DNA from: Pyxicephalus adspersus
Taxonomy: Eukaryota > Chordata > Amphibia > Anura > Pyxicephalidae
Assembly (NCBI RefSeq): GCF_032062135.1
Contig: NC_092863.1
Coordinates: 19,302,303 to 19,366,302, forward strand
Reading direction: 5' to 3'
DNA length: 64,000 bases
A model generated the notes under the pieces. That model was not told where the DNA came from. It made no database searches and was given only the letters and a program-made list of their open reading frames with translations. Positions 49,090-60,874 of this stretch are shown one piece after another; position 1 is the stretch's first letter; every line of letters starts with the position of its first letter. Position numbers and translations under genes: made by a program.

Positions 49090-49969
49090 NNNNNNNNNNN
49101 NNNNNNNNNNNNNNNNNNNNNNNNNNNNNNNNNNNNNNNNNNNNNNNNNNNNNNNNNNNNNNNNNNNNNNNNNNNNNNNNNNNNNNNNNNNNNNNNNNNN
49201 NNNNNNNNNNNNNNNNNNNNNNNNNNNNNNNNNNNNNNNNNNNNNNNNNNNNNNNNNNNNNNNNNNNNNNNNNNNNNNNNNNNNNNNNNNNNNNNNNNNN
49301 NNNNNNNNNNNNNNNNNNNNNNNNNNNNNNNNNNNNNNNNNNNNNNNNNNNNNNNNNNNNNNNNNNNNNNNNNNNNNNNNNNNNNNNNNNNNNNNNNNNN
49401 NNNNNNNNNNNNNNNNNNNNNNNNNNNNNNNNNNNNNNNNNNNNNNNNNNNNNNNNNNNNNNNNNNNNNNNNNNNNNNNNNNNNNNNNNNNNNNNNNNNN
49501 NNNNNNNNNNNNNNNNNNNNNNNNNNNNNNNNNNNNNNNNNNNNNNNNNNNNNNNNNNNNNNNNNNNNNNNNNNNNNNNNNNNNNNNNNNNNNNNNNNNN
49601 NNNNNNNNNNNNNNNNNNNNNNNNNNNNNNNNNNNNNNNNNNNNNNNNNNNNNNNNNNNNNNNNNNNNNNNNNNNNNNNNNNNNNNNNNNNNNNNNNNNN
49701 NNNNNNNNNNNNNNNNNNNNNNNNNNNNNNNNNNNNNNNNNNNNNNNNNNNNNNNNNNNNNNNNNNNNNNNNNNNNNNNNNNNNNNNNNNNNNNNNNNNN
49801 NNNNNNNNNNNNNNNNNNNNNNNNNNNNNNNNNNNNNNNNNNNNNNNNNNNNNNNNNNNNNNNNNNNNNNNNNNNNNNNNNNNNNNNNNNNNNNNNNNNN
49901 NNNNNNNNNNNNNNNNNNNNNNNNNNNNNNNNNNNNNNNNNNNNNNNNNNNNNNNNNNNNNNNNNNNNN
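49090..49969. other. assembly gap (880 N)
   Basis: Run of N. The right flank (49970-50060) holds about three copies of a ~30-base unit TATAAATGTAACCAGCAGATAC, so the gap may be a collapsed tandem array. Confidence 0.95.
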
Positions 49970-50062
49970 ACTATAAATGTAACCAGCAGATATAATGTAC
50001 TATAAATGTAACCAGCAGATACATTGTACCTATAAATGTAATTAGCAGATACATTGTAAATG
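49970..50062. repeat. short tandem repeat, ~30-bp unit, at the gap edge
   Basis: TATAAATGTAACCAGCAGAT recurs at about 29-30 base spacing and is truncated by the gap on its left. Confidence 0.85.
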
Positions 50063-51420
50063 TAATGTTTTTTTATAACCACTTTCTATAACCAAGCTAC
50101 AAACTAGCCATAAGTATTGGATCAAATAAAACCAGAAATGGGAATGCTGCATTCTTCACAGCTGGTGACACAAAAAGCAGCATGTGATGTGAACATAACA
50201 TACATTTCATTACAGGAAGGATTCACAATTCATTAGAAATGGTAATATGGAATCCATAAGGTTGACTAGATCTGCATTATTTTAATACTTTATAGGGATT
50301 GGAAATGTAAAAATAAACCAACTAACTGTACATAGCAAATTGTAGATCTTTGGTATAAATGATATTCAACATGAATAATTTGTGTAGAATATTTTGAGTC
50401 ATGTAACAGATTCAATTACCTGAGCTAAATAAAATAAATAACTGATTTAAAATCCAAATCAAATAAACTGCCCTTATGCAACCTCAGCTGGAGCATTAAT
50501 TAGATATGTGGAGATGTGAAATGGGGATTTCTCCTTGCAGCATTGACCCAATAACATCAACTCTTGTATCCTCTGCATCTGTGTGATGTCATATTTCTAA
50601 TAAATGGTAAAAAAATAGACTTCTATTAAAAAAGTGCTTTTAGCTTGACAACATAAATATAATACATGGAAGGTAAGCACGGGGATCCTAAGGGATCTAT
50701 AACACTGCAGTCTACAAATTGTTCATTAAAAGAGATTTAGGTGCAAGCATAGTTGTCCATGAACTCCTGTCCCCAGACTCTTGACAAGTATTACAAATGA
50801 GGGTGGGCGTCATATTGTTAGATGCAGTTGTCTCCCATGTTGTAACAAGTAAATAAATGTTGCTTACCTAACTGTTTCCTTTTAACACAAGAACTGAGTG
50901 GGAGAGACTTATTTCCCAATCCTAACCCTTTAACAAAGACACAAGAGGAGAGGAGACACTTCACTGCCACCAACACAGAGGGCTAGGAGAGGGACACCAA
51001 TATAATTCAAGATGAAGGATTATCTACAATTTGTAGTAGACTGGTGTGTTTTTGTGAGTGCAGACAACTCTCCTGCAAACTGGATTTATGGATTATAGAC
51101 ACCCTATGGCCATATTGCCGTATTCTATGATCATGGACTTTTTTTAAATTATAATATAGAATATAGAATTTAAATACATTTCTGCTCTTTTAAACTGACC
51201 ATGTGTTTAGTATTAATTTATAGAAGAACAGTAATAAAAAATTAAACGCAACAACAAAAAAAGACTGATCCTTTTATAACTGGCAGATGGAGAATCAGAA
51301 AGGGAATGAAAGGCTTTTTCGATTAAAACAAAGTTCTCATCCAATTTGCCACATCTTTTTTTTTTCTTTTGCTTGAGGTCTTTTAACACTTAAAAAGTCC
51401 TGAGTTTCCTTTGGAGGCTC
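50063..51420. other. hoxb1 upstream region, no gene
   Basis: AT-rich, without recognised repeats. A G+C-richer patch at 50740-51060 could be regulatory, but no motif set was identified. Confidence 0.45.
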
Positions 51421-51439
51421 TGAAGAAAGATTCTGACTT

Positions 51440-51545
51440 AAAGTGTCGTTATCAGATTGATGGGCCGGGTTTGATTGAAGTTTCTTTGTCATGCAAATGT
51501 CATGGTCCATGATGGATGGGCTCAGATATCTGACAAGCTTCAGGA
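51440..51545 (+). promoter_or_regulatory. hoxb1 r4 autoregulatory element (Pbx/Hox repeats, Sox/Oct site)
   Basis: Four sites occur in the order known from the mouse Hoxb1 r4 enhancer: AGATTGATGG (51454-51463), TGATTGAAG (51472-51480), a Sox/Oct composite CTTTGTCATGCAAATG (51484-51499) and TGATGGATGG (51510-51519). A Meis-type CTGACA follows at about 51530-51535. Hoxb1-Pbx dimers bind the repeats and maintain rhombomere 4 expression in mouse. It sits about 185 bases before the hoxb1 ATG. Motif identity is read directly; function follows from the conserved family. Confidence 0.9.
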
Positions 51546-51702
51546 GGTCCTCAGCCATTGGTCCCCTGAGAATCACGTGTCCTCTCAGTAGGTTTGAAGC
51601 CTGGCAATCTATGGAAGGAAGTTTACAGCTTTGACATACTACCTAAAGGTTGTAGGGCAGGAGAAATCCTGAAACAGGTTGACCCTCCTCCATCACTGGC
51701 AG
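51546..51702 (+). promoter_or_regulatory. hoxb1: hoxb1 proximal promoter and 5' UTR
   Basis: A CCATTGGTCCCC CCAAT-type box (about 51556) and AATCACGTGTCC E-box (about 51571-51582) precede the start codon. No clear TATA box. The ATG context is GGCAGATGG (G at +4). Confidence 0.5.
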
Positions 51703-53307
51703 ATGGACAATACCAGAATGGGCTCCTTTTTGGACTATGCAATTTGTAACCGTGGGACTAGTGCCTACTCACCCAGAGGATACCACCATTTGGATCAAGG
51801 GACACCAACCTATCCACCATGCCCGGGTACCAGTGACATTTATAACGGTGATGGACGTTTTATTGTAGGGGGATCTGGACCAGTCTCCAACCAGTTTCAC
51901 CAACAGAACCACAGCTATCATCATCACCCATCAAATACAAATTTAACCTATGCCAGTTCTATACCCAGCTACACATCTCAGACCTGCAGCCAAGGATATG
52001 GGCACCAAGTCTATCTCAGCCAAGAAGCAGAAGGAGCTTATTTTCAGAATCAGCCTTACCCTACCAACACAGCTTCAAACACTGGATCTATATCAGAAGG
52101 ATATTGTGGATCAGTGCCAGGAGCTTTGCACTTCCAGCAGAACCCATATGGCCAGGAGCACCAAGCCTTGCTACAGGGCTACCCCAATCATTCCCCTCTA
52201 TTGCATGAGGACAAGGACCTCTCCTGCCAGCCAGAGCAACCATCACCTAACCCAACCTTTGACTGGATGAAAGTCAAGAGGAATCCACCAAAGACCGGTG
52301 AGTATGAGGCACTGAGCCATGACTTATTACCCCTGCCTCTGTTAGACTATGAGCCATGTCTTATTACTCCTGCCTCCGTTATACACTGAGCCATGACTTA
52401 TTACCCCTGCCTCTGTTGGACTGTGAGCCATGACTTACTACCCCTGACTCTGGTATACACTGAGCCATGTCCTATTACCCCTGCCTCTGTTATACACTGA
52501 GCCATGTCCTATTACCCCTACCTCTGTTATACACTGAGACATGATTTATTACCCCTGCCTCTTTTAGACTATGAGCCATGTCTTATTACCCCTGTCTCTG
52601 TTAAACACTGAGTAATGACTTATTACCCCTGCCTCTCTTAGAATATGAGCCATGTCTTATTACCCCTGCCTCTCTTAGACACTGAGCCATGTCTTATTAC
52701 CCCTGCCTCTGGTATACACTGAGACATGACTTATTACCCCTGCCTCTGTTAGACTGTGAGCCATGAATTATTACCCCTGCCTCTGTTAGACTGTGAGCCA
52801 TGACTTATTACCCCTATTGATGAACAAAGCTGGTTGTTAATGGTTGATACAATGACCTGAACATGTGCAGACCAGGACTTTGCTCTGAGAGCTAGGCATT
52901 TTTAGTAATAGGAGATCTTTTTTTTCTCCAGATTTTTAGCACCCAGTATCTTTATATAAATCTACAACTAATTGTAATTATTTTCTGTAACAGCAAAACC
53001 AGCGGATTATGGGCTCAATTCTCAACATAACAGCATGAGGACCAACTTCACCACCAAGCAGCTAACAGAGCTGGAGAAGGAGTTCCACTTTAATAAGTAT
53101 CTGACCCGGGCCAGGAGAGTTGAGATCGCTGCCACGCTGGAATTAAACGAGACTCAGGTGAAAATCTGGTTCCAGAATCGAAGAATGAAGCAGAAAAAGA
53201 GAGAGAACGAAGGACTGAACGCTGGGATCACCAAGGGATCATTAAAGGAAAGCAGCGAGACATCAGACCTGTCCACCTCCCCTGACACATCTCCAAACTC
53301 TATGTGA
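51703..53307 (+). CDS. hoxb1: hoxb1, homeobox transcription factor, two exons
   Basis: Joined exons 51703-52297 and 52994-53307 give 302 residues, close to human HOXB1 (301). The start [18 protein letters not shown] matches the Hox1 N-terminus, so the ATG at 51703 is chosen over upstream non-ATG codons in the same frame. The labial-type hexapeptide TFDWM is at residues 185-189, followed by KVKRNPPKT. The homeodomain is at about 210-269 ([20 protein letters not shown], then [14 protein letters not shown]). The middle is rich in Ser, Tyr, His and Gln, as in the family. The short C-terminus ends SPDTSPNSM. The factor acts with PBX/MEIS to specify rhombomere 4 and, through the hoxb2 enhancer, activates hoxb2. 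The frame is intact and splice signals are strong (ACCG|GTGAGT and TTCTGTAACAG|CAAAA). Confidence 0.97.
52298..52993 (+). other. hoxb1 intron
   Basis: 696 bp, phase 1, with consensus donor GTGAGT and acceptor TTTTCTGTAACAG. Same position as in other vertebrate Hox1 genes, between hexapeptide and homeobox. Mostly minisatellite; only about 180 bases before the acceptor are unique. Confidence 0.92.
52308..52816. repeat. 14-copy, 37-bp minisatellite in the hoxb1 intron
   Basis: The anchor GAGCCATG (variants GAGACATG, GAGTAATG) recurs at 52313, 52351, 52388, 52425, 52462, 52499, 52536, 52573, 52610, 52647, 52684, 52721, 52758 and 52795. Each is followed by a MYTTATTACCCCTGCCTCTG-type segment. It starts about 10 bases after the splice donor and fills most of the 696-bp intron. 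There are no spacers, so it is not a CRISPR array. Confidence 0.95.
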
Positions 53308-53665
53308 GGGTATACAATGAACAGATCTGGCTGGATAAAACTTTTTTATGCAGATGCTGTAAATAATCTATTTTGTTCTACGAAAAACTCCTTATTTATA
53401 TACAGTTACATTTTGTAAAAGGGAGCTATTCAGGTTCTCTCAGGGAAACTCTAAGATGTCACAGGAGCTGCACTTTAAGGCATCTCCATTTGGTTGCTGA
53501 TCTGCCCTTTTCTTTAAATGTTATTTATGTATATACGTTATGTGTTTTCCAGATCACAACCATTTATAGGAGTGTTTTTACAAGCAATGTAAATTCAGAA
53601 ATTAATTTGATCTAATAATAAGATCCATTCAATGGTTGCCACAAGCGTCTTAAAATAAAGTCGCA
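53308..53665 (+). other. hoxb1: hoxb1 3' untranslated region, probable
   Basis: The first good poly(A) signal after the stop is AATAAA at 53654-53659. Length of about 350 bases is plausible. No repeats. Confidence 0.5.
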
Positions 53666-55430
53666 AAGATCCTCCATCTGATCATTTTCTGGAGTTCTTG
53701 TTTAAATGTAATACAGAATTTTGTGACATATGTATGTGTATGCCATGATGTAATACAGATCTATTACATTTTAAAGCCATCCTATAATTTTTTAGAAAAA
53801 GAATCTGTATTTAAATCCATGATCAATCACTTTAATATGTTCATTTAGACCTAGATGGATCAGAAATTGTTATGTGTAATGGTTTCTTTTTAAAACAAAT
53901 TAGGTTGAATTACAAAACCAGTGCCTGTAGACCGTAAAGAATGTTATACCAAAATGATAAACCCGAATATGTTGCTGATTTCTGATAATAAGAGACTTCT
54001 TCAAATAGTTTTTTTTTATTTGCGGTAAAAATACATGTTTCTTTTACCTATTGTAAAATAAAATGTAAATGTTATTTTTAATGTTTTTACCTTTAGAAAT
54101 AAATCTACCTCACTTTAGGAGTCAGAGTTTGTTTTCTACAAGAAATAGTCAGCTATGGGAGTCAATGATTCATTGTAAAAATGTAACTAGGTGGAATCAT
54201 GTCATTGTGGCTTCATTGCTAATGGAGACAATTTTATGACTTCTTCAGATTAGTAATGTTTATTTAAAGGGTTTGGAAAGGGAATGACTTTATTCTTCAT
54301 TATTAGTCATTTACTGGTTTATCACCTTGCTAGGAGCGCTATTAGCAATTCCTTCAATGTTAAATAAGATACTTGGTCTACAAAAGGATGTCTTGGTATT
54401 CCTGTCTGATCCTGAACACAACAAAAGCCTGCAATGTTACCATTTAAAAGTGAAAAGGGTTGCAAAGAGACATTTATTTAAATTCTAGTCTTCACACCCC
54501 GGAGACAGGATGGGAGTTTGGTGCTTGCAAACTGCTTATTTTCTTTTATCCTGCATTGGATCTTTGATATTCAAGTGGCACACTTTTAAAGTTCATCCTG
54601 ACTTTTTTACAACATCTAACATCTAAACCACATTTTGCAGCAAGGATCACAAAATTCAATCTATCCATATTTCTATATCTATCTTCTATTTCATAATATT
54701 AAAAATACCAAAGCAAAGTTGCACAGAGCAACAGATTTTACAGAAAATTATACTTTCATTTCTTTGTAATAATAAATTAATTATGTGAAAGACTATGTTA
54801 GGTCAATGAAAACTGAAACTGAAAGATACATGGACCAGATCATTTAATGATAAATTGGGAAGTATTGTCTTGCAAATTTTAATTTATCCATAAATATAAC
54901 AATTACAAGCAACATATAAAAATATTATATTTATCATGTCCTTAGGTGTACATCAATGTACAGTGGTGCTGATAAACACTTGGTGCTGGGCTACATTTTT
55001 TATTACAACTTGGGTTGATTTACTAAAAATTTCTCCATGAGTTAACTTTTTAATGCTGAACTTTGTCATATTTTTCAAGCTTTACTTTGTAAAGTGATGA
55101 TTCATTTTGCTGAATGAATAGTATTTATTCCTTACTCTTATACTCAGTCAACTTCACAGTAATTTACTTTGATTGGTTTATTTTCTCATTTAGTAATTAA
55201 ATATAGTTAGTGAATAATTTGGCACCAAAATGTACATTTTTAGTGTACTGTGAGAAGGTGTCCTGTAAATGACCTTTTCCAGTACTCCTCACCTTGTTTT
55301 GTTCAGGTGCTCTTAAGAATCGGAGTAGTGTAAATGCCCTTTCTCCCCCTTTTGCCCATTTTGTTCTCAGTTTACCATTCACTGACAGCTTTATTTTAGT
55401 CCAGTTTTTCGATGGCCTACTTCAATATTT
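53666..55430. other. hoxb1 downstream, no gene
   Basis: AT-rich noncoding. 54999-55205 has a GGGTTGATTTACTAAAAATT end like the local MITE family. No SKAP1-like exon or other gene was recognised. Confidence 0.5.
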
Positions 55431-55439
55431 ACCCAAGTT

Positions 55440-55610
55440 GATGACCTGTCCCAGGATCTCCTCTTGGCTGTCCTGTCCTACAGGATTCTTCCCCCAGGCG
55501 TAGGTTCATGTAAAGTTCAGCTAGAAATCAAAGCACCACTGGCTAGGTTGGATGTCCCAGGACAGGCCTTGGATGGACAGCAGCTTAAGGTCATGTTAAG
55601 GTCTTCTCTC
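55440..55610 (+). promoter_or_regulatory. hoxb1 3' retinoic acid enhancer candidate with two DR5 elements
   Basis: Two direct repeats with 5-base spacing lie 85 bases apart. One is GGTTCA-tgtaa-AGTTCA (55503-55519), a full DR5 match; the other is AGGTCA-tgtta-AGGTCT (55588-55604), one base off. TGACCT (55443-55448) adds an inverted half-site. Vertebrate Hoxb1 and Hoxa1 have 3' RAREs that set early RA-dependent neural and gut expression, and this block is about 2.2 kb after the hoxb1 stop. The surrounding composition is less AT-rich. Function is inference. Confidence 0.75.
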
Positions 55611-56590
55611 CCCTTCTGAGTCCCCAGTGACTCTGTTCTCAGCAGTCTAGGATAGGCAATACTGGATTTTCCATACTACATTGCAAAAAAAACTATCCTG
55701 GCATACAAAAAGACATTGCTGCTTCTCAACTAAACTCCAGAAATTCCAACTATTCATCTGAGAGCTTCAAACCATCAGCACGTGCAAGGAAATAGAAGAA
55801 ACATATTTCCCATGGAGTAAAATGTGTTTAAAGTTACCAGAGGCCAATCATACAAATTGCATATCCAATAATTGTAACAGTATGTCTTCCTCAAATGTTC
55901 ACAGTGCTTACGTAATATTTTAATACTGAGACATACACAACAGGTGTTCAGAAAGATTCATTTTTCATTTTATAACCAGTTACAGGGCACATTCTGTAGT
56001 AAGCTTGAAAAAAGTTTACTTGATGATACAATAGTATAACATTATATTTTAAGCATTACATTGTCTAAATGCATTAAATATCTTTCTTCTATACATTTAA
56101 CAACTAATTATATTAACTAAATTGTAATTATTAATTTTTAATATCATTATATTTCCTTTAAGTTTTCACTTTCATGGGTTTTATCTTTTCTTTGATTAGA
56201 GATATGTTCCAATGTTAACATAAATATATGTTAATTGTCTTACTGGGACAGTTACATATAATACAACAGAAGTGCAAAATGAATCTCATTTTGTGTTGTA
56301 TTAACCTCTTTTAAAATGAACTTATTTACTATCAGCTTTTCAGACTTATTATTGTTTTACAAGTGAGTATTTTTTTACTTTAGTTATCAGACACAAAGCT
56401 AAATTATTTTATATCCATTACGTAACATATCAGTAATATACATCATTTTGAAACATACCTTTTTTAATTCTAAGATTCATGTATCAGGATAATTAAAAAT
56501 CTTAGCAGGTTCTAAAACGTTCTAAATCTAATCTAAAGTTTAAAACAACACACAACAGATTCCTTAAAAATGTATTTAACAAAAATGAAG
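55611..56590. other. hoxb1 downstream, nothing recognised
   Basis: AT-rich noncoding sequence between the RARE block and a Tc1-like remnant. No supported feature. Confidence 0.5.
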
Positions 56591-56624
56591 TCAAAATATA
56601 GAAATTATGCAAAAAAAAAAAAAA

Positions 56625-57135
56625 AAAAAATAAGTACACCCCATGACTTGTAGCTTTAGAAGTAATATCTTGGAGTAATCTTCTTTTGTATGATTTTACC
56701 AGTCTCTTACACTGCTGGGAAGGAATTGTGGCCCACTTTTGTGGGTATTTCTTTATACATAGCTCTCTTACGGTAAGGGCGCAGCATTTTAGTCAGGTTG
56801 AGGTCTGAATTTTACCTGCGCCATAGCAACACCTTGATTTTTTTTTTTACTGGTGTGCTTGGGATCATTGTCCTGTTGCATGACCCAAATCAGTCAAACT
56901 TTTGCTGTTGCACAAATGGCCTCACATTTGATTCATCACTCAAGAATACTTTGGGATTCAGACGAGTTCACAATGAGTATAAGGTACCTAAGTCCTGTGG
57001 CTGAAAAACAAGCCCAAATTGTCACCCAACCACCAACAAGCTTGGGAGTTGGTATACATGTTTGTGTTGGTATGCTGTGTTTGTCCACACACCATTTTAG
57101 TATGTCCTGGTACACAAAACCTTAGAATAGATCTT
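56625..57135 (-). pseudogene. Tc1-like transposon remnant, antisense
   Basis: The reverse complement reads TTGGGTCATGCAACAGGACA, ATGATCCCAAGCACACCAG and AATCAAATGTGAGGCCATTT, the DDE-region text of the same Tc1-like family as 47110-48125 (there AAATGTAAGGCCATCT). The left end TAAGTACACCCCATG looks like the element terminus. Stops and truncation show it is dead. Confidence 0.75.
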
Positions 57136-60100
57136 AAAGCCAGGGGATTCCATCCTTCTTTTTCTGTTTAGGTACTTTATTTACACAGAATGCTAGGCAT
57201 GATGGAATTTTTAGGAGGAGACATTTTGGTAAGGTCTGTAAGGAGAATAAAAATGAAATAACAAAGGAGAATAAAAAAAATGTTAGTGTTTTGTATTACT
57301 ATAAGTAACATATTAAAGAATGTTCACTTAGCACATAGGATGTTCACTTAGCTTAGTGATAAAGGCAATAATTAACTGAAATCATCAAAACTATATGCTT
57401 TTTAAAATACCATTACACATTATGAAATATTCTAAATGTTCAGTTTATTTTATAACATTTTCTACATGCACATTATCTACAACTTTAGTAAATCATTTTT
57501 AGTACTTGGGTCATAATATTTAGTGGTCTGTTTAGATGCAGAAAACCATTTAAATATAAAAAGTGTTAGAATTTAAATTGATGCAAGAGTTTGCATGGGT
57601 TACATTTGGGTAAAAACATTGCTGGTAAATGGGTGAGAGATGTAATGATATAGGGATTTAATCATGGGAATAATTAGATTTGTCTGCCCACATATCAGCC
57701 AGAAACTATAATAGCCAGAACCTTGATTTCTCTAAATTTCAGACACACTTCCCTAATAACATTGCCATATTACAAGGTGATAATTCCCCATAAACACTGC
57801 TAAAAAATCTCATCTGTAACCAAAGTAACTACAATAGCTGTTGGTTGTTTTGTGATCAGGAAGAGTAGATAGCTAAATAATATCATAGGACATCTGTACT
57901 GAGAATACATTTTCACTTGATATAAACACAAATAATCATGTTTGGTGATGAAAGTTTTCCGACGATAATAATTGGAAGTGTGTACGTAGCTTAAGAGTGC
58001 CCTCTTGTCCTTAATGATCTCAAAGTGAATAATGGGGAAGAGAGTTCTCTATATGGACCATTTATATATTTATAAAGTCTTTCATAAATCAAAGTCTGTA
58101 ACTAAACATTAAGATGGGAGGTTAAAGAGCAGCAGCATTTTTGGACATTTAAGCAAGGATAATACAGCATTATATCTCTCACTAGCAATCCAACATTGTT
58201 GAAGGAACTAAAATTTTATCCTGGATTTAAAGGTTATTGTGTAGTCCTGAATATAAGAAATACTGAATATTGAAATCTGAAGGGCCATTTATTCTTACTT
58301 GGGGTTCTTTCAATTATTTAGATTGATTTTGGGGTCTTGACACATTTAAATTACACTGTCATAAATAAACTGATATGAATGGCCCAGAGGCATAAAGAAA
58401 TATATATATATTTATACAAAAGTGAAAAATAAACATGTTTTGGGTTATTTGTGATGGAAAAAGACAATCAGGCACATTTATTTATTGGAATCCTTATTGT
58501 ACTTACTATACTTTATCAAATACAGAATTTTAAACTGCAAGCCAGAGTCACCTCTGTCACTGGGATTATTAATCTGTGCCAGTAACTATCTTCACACTTC
58601 ACAAATACCATCTGACAACATGCAGTGTGATTGTGTGCAAGGAAAAACAGGTAATTACTGCTGAAGAAAGGGGTGTTGAAATTCATCTTTAATTGTTTGA
58701 GGTTCCTGACCATCTTGTCCTTCCTTATCAGTTTTAAACTAGCAAGACACAAGGCTTCTCCTATTCAGGGCAGAGGTTATCAGAGCGTAAATAGCCAGAC
58801 TGTGGAGACATGATGGAGTGAGAGCAGATAGGTTATCATTTTTGGAAATGTTTTAGGTTTTCCACTGGCTGAATCTACCTTACCTGTGTATGCACAGGTA
58901 AAGTAGCAATTGTGAACTAATGAACACTGAAATAGGACACAAAACATAGGTAAACAGTTCTAATAGCAGAGCATGTGCTATGGAAGGTTATCTCAACATA
59001 TAGATAAGCACAAGTGGTTTAAAGTGATCATATTCACAGCTAATAGATAAGATTAAAAGAAGTTGCTAAACTTTTTCGTTTTGTGGCAATTTTCAACCAC
59101 TTTCCAGGCATTTCCAAAATACGATAGCAAGAATCCAAAATTGGGTCTAAAGGCAAAATAGTCTGTGTCACTGATGGAGAGATTCCACATTATATTTCCT
59201 GTGCCTGATTTATTAAAGCTTTCCAAGATCAGAGAAGATAGACTATCATGTGATCCCAGGTGATCCAACAAACCTGGAATATACTTCTTCACCAGAGGTG
59301 ACAATAGATGATAATAGAGGTCAATTTTTACGTTTTTTTTACTATTTTTTTAAATTTAAAGGGGAAACCCCTCTCCTTCTGTAAATTGAACTGGGGTAAA
59401 ATCAGAGCCCCTCCTGTGCATGCCCAATCTCAGGAATTCACAGAAAGGGCATTTCTTTTTCTGATCTTTGCTGAGTGGACTGTCAATACTTATGTTGTAA
59501 ATCCACTGCATTATCTCTGATATTACTAAATATAATTTAAAGTGCTAGGTTATTGTGTGGCCCTAGTTTTCACTGGATCACAGATAACTAATAAAATAAA
59601 AGATTTAACCAAACCAATTATAGCAACATACATGCCAAAATATTGCACGACACATTGCAAACGTAGAATCAAAATAGTAAAATTATAACCTGTCATAATG
59701 TAAATAAGGTCTAACACCAAGAATAATATTTTATTGTATTGTTATAATTTATGCAATTCACCAGCTGTTCTGGATGCATAATTCAGCATAAGAGGAATAA
59801 TTGGCATAGCTCCATTCACTATCCTTGATTGTAACAAAACACACCTTTTGAATTAGTAAATGGAATCATGCATTATGTCTTTGCTGTCCCTGTCATTGGG
59901 TAATTCAATTATTATTTTCCTTTATTTTGTTCGTCCGTACACAACAACCTGTTTAGCCAAATATACTGGATGGATCCAAACACTGGGTTAAAATGATCTA
60001 ACCGATAGAGCGGACATTTTATTTATATAAATGTATAACTGTCTACCCCAAAAATGACAGGATGGCTAAGAAGATTGATTGTCCAGTGTTTGCAGCTTCT

Positions 60101-60625
60101 GCCTATCACGCCTTTAAAAAAATAAAGACTCAACCTCTCATCTTTGCAATATATCAGCAGGTTGACTTGATGTCACAGAGCATTCTAAAGGTTACTACCA
60201 TGTCATTGAAACACTAGAAAATGTCTTAAAACTGGATAAGCATTTGTTAACACCAAGGTGCCAGAGATCAGGGTATACAAAAAGGTCAAGTGGTTGTATG
60301 TTAAGGTTAGCAGAATATATAACTAAAATCTAAAATATGCATTCACTGGTCCCCTAATTTCATTGGCAACCCAGCTTTACATTTCATGTTGCACATATAT
60401 TTTGTGCACATTTGTTTTAGTTACAGTGAAATAGATAAGATTTTTTAGTTCTGGTCATCCTAGCTCCATATTGTAGATTTGTTACAGCTAGTTCACTGAA
60501 GATAGCAAATCAGTTTGAAAGAACTCTGCCACAAAAACTTCTCCGGCTATTGGCCATATGTCTGAACAGCTGACATAGTTCTTACATTTCATCATTACAG
60601 TTACAACACTTTGGCCAGAATTTTA
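57136..60625. other. hoxb1 downstream spacer, no gene
   Basis: Noncoding. 59198-59290 is a second copy of the GCCTGATTTAT-AAAGC repeat. 58500-58830 is non-repetitive and slightly G+C-richer, so it might be a conserved element. Nothing else is supported. Confidence 0.45.
57955..57991 (+). mobile_element. Harbinger-like MITE right-end fragment
   Basis: GATAATAATTGGAAGTGTGTACGTAGCT is followed by TAA. Only the right terminus of the family is recognisable. Confidence 0.6.
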
Positions 60626-60628
60626 CTT

Positions 60629-60874
60629 GACTGCACAATACACGAACAAGTTCTGTTCTATGCAGAGGGGAGGAGGGGAACAACGGAGCAGCACCCCGCT
60701 ATGTGCTCTTCCCCTTCCCTTGCATTAGGATCGTTCGTCGTCCATCGTCCGTGGATCCATCAGGACGGTAGTTCGGACGATGGACGAAGATAGCTGTACA
60801 CATGCCAGATTCTCCTCTGACATCGGCCCTGAGCCAATTATCGGGCTAGAACTATTGGACGTGTGTACGTAGCT
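60629..60874 (+). mobile_element. Harbinger-like MITE copy 4, left end missing
   Basis: Begins in the family interior at GACTGCACAATACACGAAC and continues through CAGCACCCCGCTATGTGCTC and GATCGTTCGTCGTCCATCG to the terminus ACGTGTGTACGTAGCT, followed by TAA (60875-60877). Confidence 0.82.

Noticed and set aside
51337..51576. 79-residue minus-strand frame upstream of hoxb1
   Set aside because: It overlaps the r4 autoregulatory motifs and resembles no protein; a chance frame.
52308..52816. CRISPR-like regular repeat in the hoxb1 intron
   Set aside because: Units are contiguous with no unique spacers and the genome is vertebrate; it is a minisatellite.
59053..59304. 83-residue minus-strand frame
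   Set aside because: Overlaps a dispersed noncoding repeat (also at 34130) and has no family resemblance.
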